NCBI GenBank assembly: GCA_005788935.1
Contig: SYAK01000555.1
Coordinates: 1-11,935 of the forward strand
DNA length: 11,935 bases
Source of the DNA: Pseudomonadota bacterium
GTDB taxonomy: Bacteria; Myxococcota; UBA9042; PHBI01
Direction: 5' to 3'
The notes beneath the pieces are model-generated. The model was not told the origin of the DNA and did not search any database. It saw nothing but the letters and a program-made list of their open reading frames with translations. A program made the translations under genes and the position numbers. Of the stretch, positions 1-8,700 are shown in pieces; the stretch's first letter is position 1, and each line of letters starts with the position of its first letter.

Positions 1-630
1 CACGAGCTCGGCTGGGGCCTCGGGCGTCCCCTTTTTCGCGAGCAGCGCGAAGTGGACCTCGATGAAGACCGCGCGGCAGGCAGGGCGCGCGAGGACCGAC
101 GCCATGCCCGCGACGACCTCGGCCTCGAAGCCTGCGACGTCGATCTTGACGATCGTCGGGGGCGGGACGAGGCCGCGCGCCACGAGCCCGTCGCCCGTCA
201 CCATCGGGACGCTGACCGTCGCGACGCCGCCCGTGGCCGCGTCCACGAGGGAGTGGGTGGCGCCGAGCGGGTCGTCGGCGAGCGCCATCGCGACCTCGCC
301 GTCGGCCGCGCCAAGGGCCTCCTGTCGCAGGTGCACCCCGGGGAGTTGGCCGCAGCGGGCCTCGAGCGCGCCAAAGCAGGCGGGCGTCGGCTCGAAGGCG
401 ACGACCGCGCCGAAGCGGCCCGCGGCGGTCGCGAACTGTTCGGTGTAGAGGCCGACGTTGGCGCCGATGTCCCAGACGGTGTCGCCCGGCTTCACGGCGC
501 CGAGCAGCGCGCCGCCGAAGCGGGCCTCGTAGCCGCGCGACAGGCGGGCCCGCAGCGGGTCGAGGGCCCGGATGAGGCCGGACTTGCGGGCGAGCGTGCG
601 GAGGCGGGTCAGGAAAGGCCAGTGGTTCAT
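1..630 (-). CDS. FkbM family SAM-dependent methyltransferase (3' end cut by window)
   Basis: The 210 residues in the window read without a stop, and the C-terminus lies beyond position 1. The fold is a class I SAM methyltransferase. Motif I is VWDIGANVGLYT (residues 52-63), the acidic SAM-ribose residue is in VAFEPTP (77-83), and the FkbM-type motif is IVKIDVAGFEAEVVAG (160-175), followed by VFIEVHF (188-194). Family members O-methylate sugars, polyketides or other small molecules; the substrate cannot be read from the sequence. The start ATG (628-630) overlaps the TGA of the upstream aldo/keto reductase as ATGA, which implies translational coupling. AGAGACCGC sits directly before the start and is the only Shine-Dalgarno-like element. 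It is third in a dioxygenase, reductase, methyltransferase operon, which suggests tailoring of a glycan or natural product (inference). Family assignment is firm, role is not. Confidence 0.9.
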   Translation of the reverse strand, partial: MNHWPFLTRLRTLARKSGLIRALDPLRARLSRGYEARFGGALLGAVKPGDTVWDIGANVGLYTEQFATAAGRFGAVVAFEPTPACFGALEARCGQLPGVHLRQEALGAADGEVAMALADDPLGATHSLVDAATGGVATVSVPMVTGDGLVARGLVPPPTIVKIDVAGFEAEVVAGMASVLARPACRAVFIEVHFALLAKKGTPEAPAELV

Positions 631-1616
631 GCGGTCTCTCGGAGGCGGCGGCCGATCGCGGCGATCGACGCGGCTGACAGCCAGGGCGCGTCGAGGGCCG
701 CGACATTCGTTGCGACGTGGTCGGGGCGGTTCATCGCGCAGACGAGCGCGTGTGGGGCTCGGGAGGCAGCCTCGGAGGCGAGGCGGAGGGCGACCTCGGC
801 GAGCCAGCGACGGCGGTCGGCCCCGTGCAGCGACGGTGGGGCGACCGCGTCGAGGCGGCTCACCCCCTCGGGGCCGCCGAAGGGCTGGTAGAGCATCGTG
901 AAGGCCGTCGCGAGCGGCGAAGCGCCAGGCGCGAGCGCCGAAGCTGGCATCTGGACGACGGGCGGGGGTGCGTGGCGGCTCACCGCGGCGATGGTGGCGG
1001 GGGTCCCGCAGATCCCCCAGAGCAGCACGCGCCCGGCCGTGACCTGCCGCTCGCACATCGACGCAAAGTCGTCGTAGGCGGCAGGCGTTGCGGGGCAGCG
1101 GTGGGCGAGGAAGATGTCGACGCGGTCGGTGCGGAGGGCGCACAGCGAGGCGAGCAGCGACGTCTCGAGGACCTCGGGCGGCGGCAGCGCGGGCTCGTGT
1201 GCCGTGGGGTCTCTCGGGCGGGTCAGGCTGCGGGCGAGGCCCGCTCGGGCGGTCCTCAGCGCGGCGGCGAGCGGGGCGGGGAGGGCGGCGAGGGTGTGCT
1301 CGGCGAGGCGGCCTGCGGGGGCGAGGAGGTCCATGCCGCGCGGGGCCGGGCTCGGCGCGATGCCGGCCTTCGTCGCGAGGACGAGGGTGTCGCGGACATG
1401 GGCGTGGCGTGTCAGGTGGCGCCCGATGAGCGCCTCGGCCTCGCCGAAGCCATAGCTGCGCGCCGTGTCGAGGCCGGTCACGCCGAGCTCGCGCGCGAGG
1501 TCGAGGGCACGGAGGCCTTCGCGGGCTGGCACGCGCCCGCCGAGCGAGGCGGTCCCGGCGAAGAGCCGTGACGCGGGCGCCATGCGGGGGTGGAGCTGGT
1601 GGCTCGGAAGCGGCAT
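627..1616 (-). CDS. Aldo/keto reductase family protein
   Basis: A 329-residue NAD(P)H-dependent oxidoreductase with the expected TIM-barrel pattern. All four catalytic residues of the family are visible: Asp50 and Tyr55 in GLDTARSYGFGEAEALIG, Lys83 in LVLATKAGI, and His172 in VDIFLAHRC. GRVLLWGICGT (195-205) and a C-terminal stretch ending RPDHVATNVAAL fit later barrel strands and the cofactor-binding end. The segment between the Lys and His motifs (about 87-150) is long and rich in Ala and Pro. ATG at 1616 is chosen because it lies 17 bases after the stop of the upstream dioxygenase gene and gives a normal length. ATG at 1583 (residue 12) is an alternative, and an upstream extension to 1700 would run into the dioxygenase gene. 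The 3' end overlaps the FkbM start by 4 bases. The substrate, probably a sugar or other carbonyl, is unknown. Confidence 0.9.
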   Translation of the reverse strand: MPLPSHQLHPRMAPASRLFAGTASLGGRVPAREGLRALDLARELGVTGLDTARSYGFGEAEALIGRHLTRHAHVRDTLVLATKAGIAPSPAPRGMDLLAPAGRLAEHTLAALPAPLAAALRTARAGLARSLTRPRDPTAHEPALPPPEVLETSLLASLCALRTDRVDIFLAHRCPATPAAYDDFASMCERQVTAGRVLLWGICGTPATIAAVSRHAPPPVVQMPASALAPGASPLATAFTMLYQPFGGPEGVSRLDAVAPPSLHGADRRRWLAEVALRLASEAASRAPHALVCAMNRPDHVATNVAALDAPWLSAASIAAIGRRLRETA

Positions 1617-1633
1617 CGTGTTACGGGCGAGCC

Positions 1634-2494
1634 TCAGTAATAGCGCAGGTGAAGCATCACGCGGTCGCGGCGCGTGGGCGCCAGGACCTTGTGGTAGCAC
1701 GAGCTGTCCTGGATGAAGCCGGTCCCAGCGGGCCCCGTCAACGTTCGGATGCGGTCGGGCCCGTAGTGGGCCTCGATCGCGTCATCGGGTTGTTTGGCCG
1801 AGCCGAGGAGCCAGGCGAGCGGCTTGTCGCGGTGGGTGCCGAGCACCATGACGTGGGCGCCCGCGTCAGCGTCGACCTCGACGAGGTAGATGTTGACGTA
1901 AATGAAGCTCCAGCTGTGCACATCGAAGTGATATTCGAAGGTCTGCCCGACTGCTCGCCGCTCGTCGTCGCCGTAGTCGCCCGCGAAGCTCACGAGGATG
2001 CGCGGGTCACAGCCGACCGGGCGGTACCCGAGCGCCGAGGATACAATCTCGAGCAGCCGTGGATCGCGGGCGACGGCCTGCACCACGGGAGCGAGGTGGG
2101 CTTCGTCGACGTCGGCGAGGACGGCTGCGGCGCCATCTGGCAGGCGGCCAGCCACGACGTCGGCACGTCGGAAGAGGCGCTCGGTCTGCCATTGCCGAAG
2201 CGGGCGGGCGTCGGCGAGGGTCGCAAGCGCGCGGACGTCGGCCTCTGGCAGGCGGAGGTCGAAGCAGGCCGAGTCGCGGGCGATCGCGGCGGCGGCGGTG
2301 GCGGGATCGAGGTCGGGGAAGCGGGTGGGGCCGCGGACCGCGGCGAGGCCGGGCACGGCACCGACGCGCTGGCCTGTCCGGAGGGCCGCCGCATAGATCT
2401 GACGGACGGTGGCGAAGCGGCCGAGCGCGTAGGGCGCGTTCTGCGCGAGGGGTTTGGCGCGAAGGCGGTGCACGACGGCGCGGGCAAAGGACAT
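1634..2494 (-). CDS. Phytanoyl-CoA dioxygenase (PhyH)-like Fe(II)/2-oxoglutarate oxygenase
   Basis: A 286-residue protein whose C-terminal half carries the double-stranded beta-helix signature of PhyH-type non-heme iron oxygenases. The HxD pair is His189 and Asp191 (EYHFDVHSW), the distal iron ligand is probably His268 (IQDSSCYHKV), and Arg275/276/278 in the following PTRRDRVML are candidates for binding the 2-oxoglutarate carboxylate. The motif GAHVMVLGTHRDKP (212-225) lies between them. The N-terminal about 150 residues are helical in character and not recognised. Family members hydroxylate or otherwise oxidise lipids, amino acids, sugars or secondary metabolites. This is the first gene of the leftward operon; its ATG at 2494 is preceded by AGAGACCGCC with no strong Shine-Dalgarno sequence. 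Only 17 bases separate its stop from the aldo/keto reductase start. The fold call is strong; the substrate is unknown. Confidence 0.85.
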   Translation of the reverse strand: MSFARAVVHRLRAKPLAQNAPYALGRFATVRQIYAAALRTGQRVGAVPGLAAVRGPTRFPDLDPATAAAAIARDSACFDLRLPEADVRALATLADARPLRQWQTERLFRRADVVAGRLPDGAAAVLADVDEAHLAPVVQAVARDPRLLEIVSSALGYRPVGCDPRILVSFAGDYGDDERRAVGQTFEYHFDVHSWSFIYVNIYLVEVDADAGAHVMVLGTHRDKPLAWLLGSAKQPDDAIEAHYGPDRIRTLTGPAGTGFIQDSSCYHKVLAPTRRDRVMLHLRYY

Positions 2495-2659
2495 GGCGGT
2501 CTCTGGCTGCGGGGGACCGGGCGGCAGGCGCCACGCCCGCAGCCGGTCGCATCGTGTCGGAAAGCGGGCCTCCCGTCCAGCGACGGCCGCTGTTTGAGCC
2601 GGGGCGTGTGCGGGGCGGCGGCTCGGTCGGGAACGGCGGCGGGCCGCGGTCGTCTCCTC

Positions 2660-2715
2660 GGGGTGCCTCGGGGTGCCTCGGGGTGCCTCGGGGTGCCTCG
2701 GGGTGCCTCGGGGTG
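2660..2715. repeat. Five tandem copies of the 10-mer GGGTGCCTCG, with six phased GGGG tracts
   Basis: Five identical, contiguous copies of GGGTGCCTCG occupy 2661-2710, followed by a partial copy GGGTG (2711-2715). The bases just before the first copy end in CCTCG, like a diverged unit. The plus strand therefore has six GGGG tracts (2660, 2670, 2680, 2690, 2700 and 2710) separated by the same six bases, TGCCTC. This fits the pattern for G-quadruplex formation, although cytosines in the loops could compete by pairing. The 10-bp period is close to one helical turn, so all copies present nearly the same face of the helix. The array ends about 70 bases upstream of the macroglobulin start, a position where copy-number change could alter promoter spacing. 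The repeat itself is directly seen; any function is inferred. Confidence 0.95.
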
Positions 2716-2740
2716 ACAGAGCGCGGCGGCCCGGTGTAGC
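2713..2740 (+). promoter_or_regulatory. Weak candidate promoter for the rightward genes
   Basis: GTGACA (2713-2718) resembles a -35 element, and TGTAGC (2735-2740) matches only three of six bases of a -10 element, at a 16-base spacing. The -35-like hexamer begins inside the last partial copy of the 10-bp repeat, which would place the array exactly where an upstream activator would bind. The match is poor and the housekeeping consensus of this organism is unknown, so this is only a place to look. Confidence 0.2.
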
Positions 2741-2783
2741 GTCGTCTTCGATGGGCGCCACAGGGCCGAACGGGGGAGGGGCG

Positions 2784-5700
2784 ATGCGATCGCCGCGTAA
2801 CGCATTGCATATGTCGATCTCGATAGCGTTCGCGTTCGCGATGGCCATGGCGGCCTGTGGCCACGCGGCGAGCCCGGACGCGGAGTCCGCGGTCGCTCCC
2901 GACCCCGTCGCCGACCAAGGCCCCTCCGCTCGGACGTCGGATGCGGTCGCGTCCGCCGAGCCGGAGCCCGGCTTCGACTTCGCGCTGCGCCGAGGTGAAC
3001 CCGAACCGGACCTCTCCGCGACAGCGTCCCCCCCGGCGTCGTCGACGCTGCTTCCCGAGGCCGAGGCGACCGCGTTGATGGCCCGTCTGCCAGCCCTCGC
3101 AGCCGCCGCGACCGATGTGCAGGCGGCTGCGCTGCGCGACGCAAGCCGCCCGCCGCCGCGCACGGGGGTGGCTGTCACGACCGCCTTCCCGCCACTTCCG
3201 ACCATCGCCGCCCCAGCCGCGTCCCCCGCGTCTGCGCCCGGGCTCCTGCGCTGGCAGCCCGACGGTGACGTGCCGTTCGCCCCGCGCGTCACGCTCACCT
3301 TCGCCACGCCGATGGTTGCTGTCACCTCGCACGACGCCCTCGCGAGCGGTGGGGTTCCGGCCACGCTGACGCCGGCCATCGACGGTGTCTGGCGCTGGGT
3401 CGGGGCGAAGACGCTGCTCTTTGACCCGGCGGGCCGCGCGCCCATGGCGACGACCTTCACGGTGTCGCTCCAGCCCGGGTTGAAGGACGCGCTCGGGCAG
3501 CCGCTCCCCGAAGCGCGGGCCTTCACCTTCCAGACGCCGCCACCGCGGGCGATTTCGTCCGAGCCGTCGGGCGACGGGGTGACGACCGACCCGGTCTTGC
3601 GGCTCGTCTTCGACCAGCGCGTCGACCCGGCCACGCTCGCGCAGCTCGTCGTCTCGGTCGGCGGAGACGGGCTGCTCGGCGCCCTCGCGAGCCGGCGGAT
3701 CGAGGTGCGCTCGCTGACGGCGGCCGAACGTGAGGCCGAGCGGACGTCTCGGAGGGGGGCCACGGCAGGCCCCGCCGAGCGCGCGGCCGAGGACGCCCGT
3801 GTCCTGACGTTCAAGGCCGTGAGTCCGCTGCCCACGGACGCGAAGGTCACGATCGTCGTCCCTCCGGGCTTCCCGTCGGCCGAGGGGCCGCGCCTCACGA
3901 CCGAGGCGCAGACCTTCGCGTTCCGGACCTACGGCGCGTTGAAGGTGCGCTCGGCCGGCTGTGGCTGGGGCCGTGACTGCAAGCCGGGGATGCCCTTCCT
4001 CGTCGCGCTGACGAACCCGCTCGACCCCGACCGCCTTGACCCGGGCCTTGTCACGGTCGAGCCCGCGCTGCCCGGCCTCTCGGTCGACGTCTTCGGGTCC
4101 AGCCTGCGCATCTCGGGGCGCACGACGGGACGCACGACCTACACGGTGCGTCTCGCCGCCGGTCTGGCCGACGTCCACGGGCAAACCCTCGCGGCGTCGG
4201 GGCCGTTCACGTGGTCGGTCGAGGCGGGCGTGCCCGAGCTTCGTGGCCCTCCGGCCGCGATGACGGTCCTCGAGCCCGGGACCGCACGGCGCTCGCTGAC
4301 GGTCCAGGTCCGGAACCTGCCCGAGCTCGAGGTGCGGCTTCACAAGGTGACCCCCGCCGACTGGGCCGCATGGCAGGAATGGCGCGGCGCGCGCGGGTCG
4401 GACGAAGGGCTCAAGCCGCCGCCCGGTCGAGAGGTTGTCATGACGACCCTCGCGACCCACGCCCCGCCAGAGACGCTTCACCCGGTCGAGGTCGACCTGT
4501 CGGGAGCCCTCGACGGCGACCTCGGCCACGTCATCGCGGTCGTCTCCGCCCCGTCGACGGACCGGTGGGAGCGGCAGCGCCTGACGTCAGCCACGTGGGT
4601 GCAGTCGACGCGTCTCGGTCTCGACGCCTTCTGGGACGGTGAGGCCCTCGTCGCGTGGGCGACGCGGCTCACCGACGGGACGCCCGCGGCGGGGGTCGGG
4701 CTCGCCCTGCTCCCGGGTATGAATGGGAATGCTGTCAAGTCTGACGCGCGTGGGCTCGCGCGTCTCCCGCTGCCCGCCTCGGGCGACCGACACGCGCTCG
4801 TCGTCGCGACCGATGGCGCGGACGTGGCGATCCTCGCGGACGGGTCCGCGGACTGGGACGGCGAACGGCGCTGGCAACGCCGCCCGGACGTCGACACGCT
4901 GCGCTGGCTGACCTTCACCGACCGCCACCTCTACCGGCCGGGCGAGACGGTGTCGCTGAAGGGCGCCCTGCGTCTCATCGAGAAGGGGCCGCGCGGGGAC
5001 CTCGGGCTCTTGCCGGCCGGGCCGCTGACGCGCGTCCGGTGGCGTGCGCTCGACAGTCGACACCACGAAATCGCCAAGGGTGACGGGCCCATCTCGGCGC
5101 TCGGCACGTTTGACCTGCAGTTCACGCTGCCCCCCACCCCGAACCTCGGGTTCGCGCGCCTCGAGCTCGCGACCGACGCGAAGGTCGACCGGGCCGCGTG
5201 GATTCACGGGTTCGAGATCAAGGAGTTCCGTCGTCCCGAGTTCGAGGTCGCAGCGAGTGCCAGCGAGGGGCCGCACCTCGTCGGTCAGGGCGGCACGGTC
5301 CACCTCCGCGCGGGCTATTTCGCGGGTGGCCCGCTCGCGGGCGCGCCGGTCACCTGGACGGCCCGGGCGCGCATGGCGAGCTTCACGCCGCCGAACGCGG
5401 GCGACTTCACCTTCGGCCGCTGGGTCCCGTGGTGGGGCGTCGCCCCCCCGGGTGACTGGAACGCGCCGCCCCAGACGCTCGCGGGACAGACCGACGCGAC
5501 GGGCGCGCACGTGCTCGGGCTCGATTTCCTGCGCGTTCATCCACCGCGCCCGGTCCTCGTCTCGGCCGAGGCGACGGTCGCTGACGTCAACCGCCAGACC
5601 TGGTCCACCACCGCGACCCTGCTCGTCCATCCGTCCGAGACCCTCGTCGGCCTCCGGACCGCCAGCCTCTTCACCGAGCCCGGGGCGCCGATCGCGGTCG

Positions 5701-8700
5701 ATGCGGTCGCCACCGACCTCTCGGGGGGCCGGGTGGCTGGCCGCCCGCTGACCGTGCGCTTCGCCCGCCTCGACTGGCGTCGCGGCCCGCGCGGGCGTTA
5801 CGTCGAGGTCGAAGCCGACGCCGAGACCTGCGCCGTGACGTCGGCCGCCGAGCCCGTCACGTGTCGCCACGCCCCGCGCGAAGGCGGCCGTTATCGCATC
5901 GTCGGGCGGGTCGTCGACGCGCGTGGGCGGCCGCATGAGAGCGAGCTCACGGTCTGGGTCCCGGGCGGCATGCAGCCGCTCGACCGCGGCCTCGCTGAGG
6001 AGCGGGTCACGCTCGTCCCGACCCGCCGCGTCTGGGAGCCGGGCGAGACCGCCGAAATCCTGGTCCAGGCGCCGTTTTCTCCCGCCACTGGCGTGGCCCT
6101 CGTCATCCGCGGTGACGTCGCCGAGACGATCCCGCTCGACCTGCCCAAGGGCTCGGCGACGCTTCGCGTCCCGGTCGCCGACTGGATGGTCCCGGGCGTC
6201 GTCGTGCGGGTCCAGGTCAACGGATCTCGCCCGCGCGAGCCCGCGCCCGGCGAGTCGACCTCGACCACCGCGACCCGCCCGCCACGTCAGCCCGCCTTCG
6301 CGAGCGCTGTCGTCGGGCTCGACGTCGCGACCACCACCCGCCGCCTCGCCGTGAGAGTCACCCCCGCCGCCGACCGCCTCGAGCCCGGCGCACGCACCAG
6401 CATCGCCGTGACCGTCCGCGACCACGCGGGCCGCCCCGTCGCGGGCACGGAGGTCGCTGTCCTCGTCGTCGACGAGGCGGTCCTCGCCCTCTCGGGCCAC
6501 CAGCACCCCGACCCGGTCCTCGCCTTCTACCAGACCCGTGAAGGCCGCCTCACGGCTGCCCACTCGCGCGCGGACCTCCTCCTCGCCACCGAACCCAGGA
6601 GCCGCGACGGCGAGGTCCCCGAGCGCGAGGGCGCTGCGACAGGGGGCAAGCCCTCGCCCAAGTCCGCCGCCGCCCCGAGGCGCGTCGAGCTGAACGCCAG
6701 CTCCGCCGAGCCGAGCCCGCTCGACGATGCCTTCGCGAGCGGCGACGGGGCGTCCTCGGGTCCCGCCGCCATCGAGGTCCGCTCGGACTTCAACCCGCTC
6801 GCCGTCTTCGCGCCCGCGGTCACGACCGACGCAGAGGGGCGCGTCAGCGTGCCAGTGACCCTGCCCGACACCCTGACGCGCTACCGCGTGGTGGCCTTCG
6901 CCCTCGCGGGCGCCCGCCTGTTCGGTCGGGGCGAGGCCGCCATCACCGCGCGGCTGCCCCTGATGGTGCGGGTCTCCGCCCCGCGCTTTCTGAACTACAG
7001 CGACCGCTTCGAGCTGCCTGTCACGGTCCAGAACCAGACCGACGCCCCGCTGCCGGTCGCGCTCGTCGTCCGCGCCGCGAACGCCAACGTCGAGGGCCCA
7101 CCTGGTCGCGCGGTGACCGTTCCGCCAAACGACCGCGTCGAGGTGCGCGTGCCCGTCGCGGCCGCCTCGGCCGGCGTCGCGCGCCTTCAGGTCGGCGTCA
7201 CGAGCGGCCGCTGGCAGGACGCGGCCGAGGTCAGCCTGCCAGTCTGGACGCCCGCCACGACCGAGGCCTTCGCGACCTACGGTGAGCTCGACCAGGCCGA
7301 TGTCCGCCAGCCGGTCCGGGCGCCCGACGACGTCCTGCCGGGCTTCGGAGGCCTCGACATCGAGACGTCCTCGACGCAGCTGCAGGCGTTGACGGACGCC
7401 GTCCTCCAGCTCGCGACCTATCCGTACGGGTGCGCCGAGCAGATCGCCTCGCGCATGATGTCGCTCGCGGCGCTGAGAGACGTCCTCGCCGCCTTCCGGG
7501 CGGCTGGCCTGCCGTCTGGTGAGGCGCTTGCGTCGAGCGTGTCGACCGACCTTGCGCGCCTCGGGACGCTGCAGGGCCGTGACGGCGGCTTCGCGTTCTG
7601 GCGCCGTGACGGCGAGACGTGGCCCTTCCTGACGGCCCACGTCGCGCACGCCCTCGTCCGGGTCCGAGACGCGGGCTACACGGTGCCGGGGCCGATGCTC
7701 GAACGCGCGCTCGGATACCTGAAAAACATTCGGAAGCATCTTCCAGAGGACCGCTACGGGCCGGCGGTCTCGCGTGGCCTCGAGGCCTTCGCCCTCTACG
7801 TCCGCCAGCGCGAAGCCGCCGGCCGTGACGGGAGCTCGGGTTCGCGCGCCGAGCTCTCGGCCCGCGCGCAGGCTCTGCTCGCGGCGGACGGCGGGCCGGA
7901 GCAGGCCAACCTCGAGCTCATTGGCTGGCTGTACCCCATCCTGTCGGCGCTGAATGAGCCCTCAGTCATCGCGCCGGTGCGTCGCGCGCTGCTGAACCGG
8001 GTGTCCGAGACGGCGGGCGCGGCCCACTTCACGACCCGCTGGCAAGACGGGGCGTGGCTTCTCCTGCACTCGGAGCGTCGCGTCGACGCGCTGCTGCTCG
8101 AGGGGCTCATCGCCGACCAGCCCGACTCGGACCTCATCCCGAAGCTCGTCCGTGGGCTCCTCGCGCACCGCACGCGCGGCACGTGGCAGAGCACGCAGGA
8201 GAGCAGCTGGGTTCTCCTTGCGCTCAATCGGTATTTCAGAGCTTACGAGGCGACCCCGCCGTCCTTCATCGCGCGCGCCTGGCTTGGCGAACGGTTCGCC
8301 GGCGAGCACGCCTTCCGCGGTCGGACGACCGAGCGCCACGCCATCCACGTCCCGATGGCCGACCTCGCGGCGGCTGGCGCAACCGACCTGACGCTTGGCA
8401 AGGAGGGCGCCGGGCGCCTGTACTACCGCGTCGGCCTGCGCTACGCCCCGGCGTCGCTGACGCAGGCGCCCGCCGACCATGGCTTCCACGTCGAGCGCAC
8501 CTACGAGGCGGTCGACGCTCCCGGAGACGTGACCCGGGAGGCCGACGGGCGCTGGGTCTTCCGGGCGGGCGCGCGCGTCCGCGTCAAGGTGCTGATGCAC
8601 ACCGAGGACCGCCGCTACCACGTCGCCCTCGTGGACCCCCTGCCAGCAGGCCTCGAACCCCTGAATCCGGAGCTGCGCGGGACCCAGGCTGCGCCCGAGG

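Larger units (their letters stand above)
2495..2783. other. Divergent intergenic region between the leftward and rightward operons
   Basis: These 289 bases separate the starts of the dioxygenase and the macroglobulin gene and must carry the promoters or leaders of both. The right half holds a tandem 10-bp repeat. The left half holds dyads near the leftward start: GACCGG (2515-2520) with CCGGTC (2543-2548), and inside it CGGGCG (2518-2523) with CGCCCG (2534-2539). They would fall in the leader of the dioxygenase transcript and could form a stem, but 6-bp GC dyads are common at this composition. No convincing promoter for the leftward operon was found. Open frames run through the region on both strands, but none has a plausible start or codon pattern. 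Confidence 0.7.

Noticed and set aside
52..1571. Plus-strand open frames across the leftward operon
   Set aside because: They lack domains and sit opposite three genes with complete catalytic motifs on the minus strand.
2660..2715. CRISPR-like array
   Set aside because: The units are contiguous 10-mers with no spacers, so it is a simple tandem repeat.
2673..2783. Earlier in-frame start of the macroglobulin inside the repeat array
   Set aside because: It would translate the repeats and bury the lipoprotein signal about 37 residues inside the protein. ATG 2784 has a purine-rich ribosome site and a proper signal peptide.
2495..3898. Upstream extension of the dioxygenase reading frame through the repeats
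   Set aside because: The extension reads repeat-derived and low-complexity sequence antisense to the macroglobulin. The start at 2494 gives a normal PhyH length.
2007..4529. An 840-codon minus-strand open frame across the intergenic region
   Set aside because: It crosses the repeat array and opposes or shadows two real genes. The composition is arginine-rich and no family is recognisable.
4587..7739. A 1050-codon open frame on the minus strand opposite the macroglobulin gene
   Set aside because: It is a shadow typical of very GC-rich DNA. Its translation is Arg-, Gly- and Asp-rich with no domain, while the plus strand encodes a motif-complete protein.
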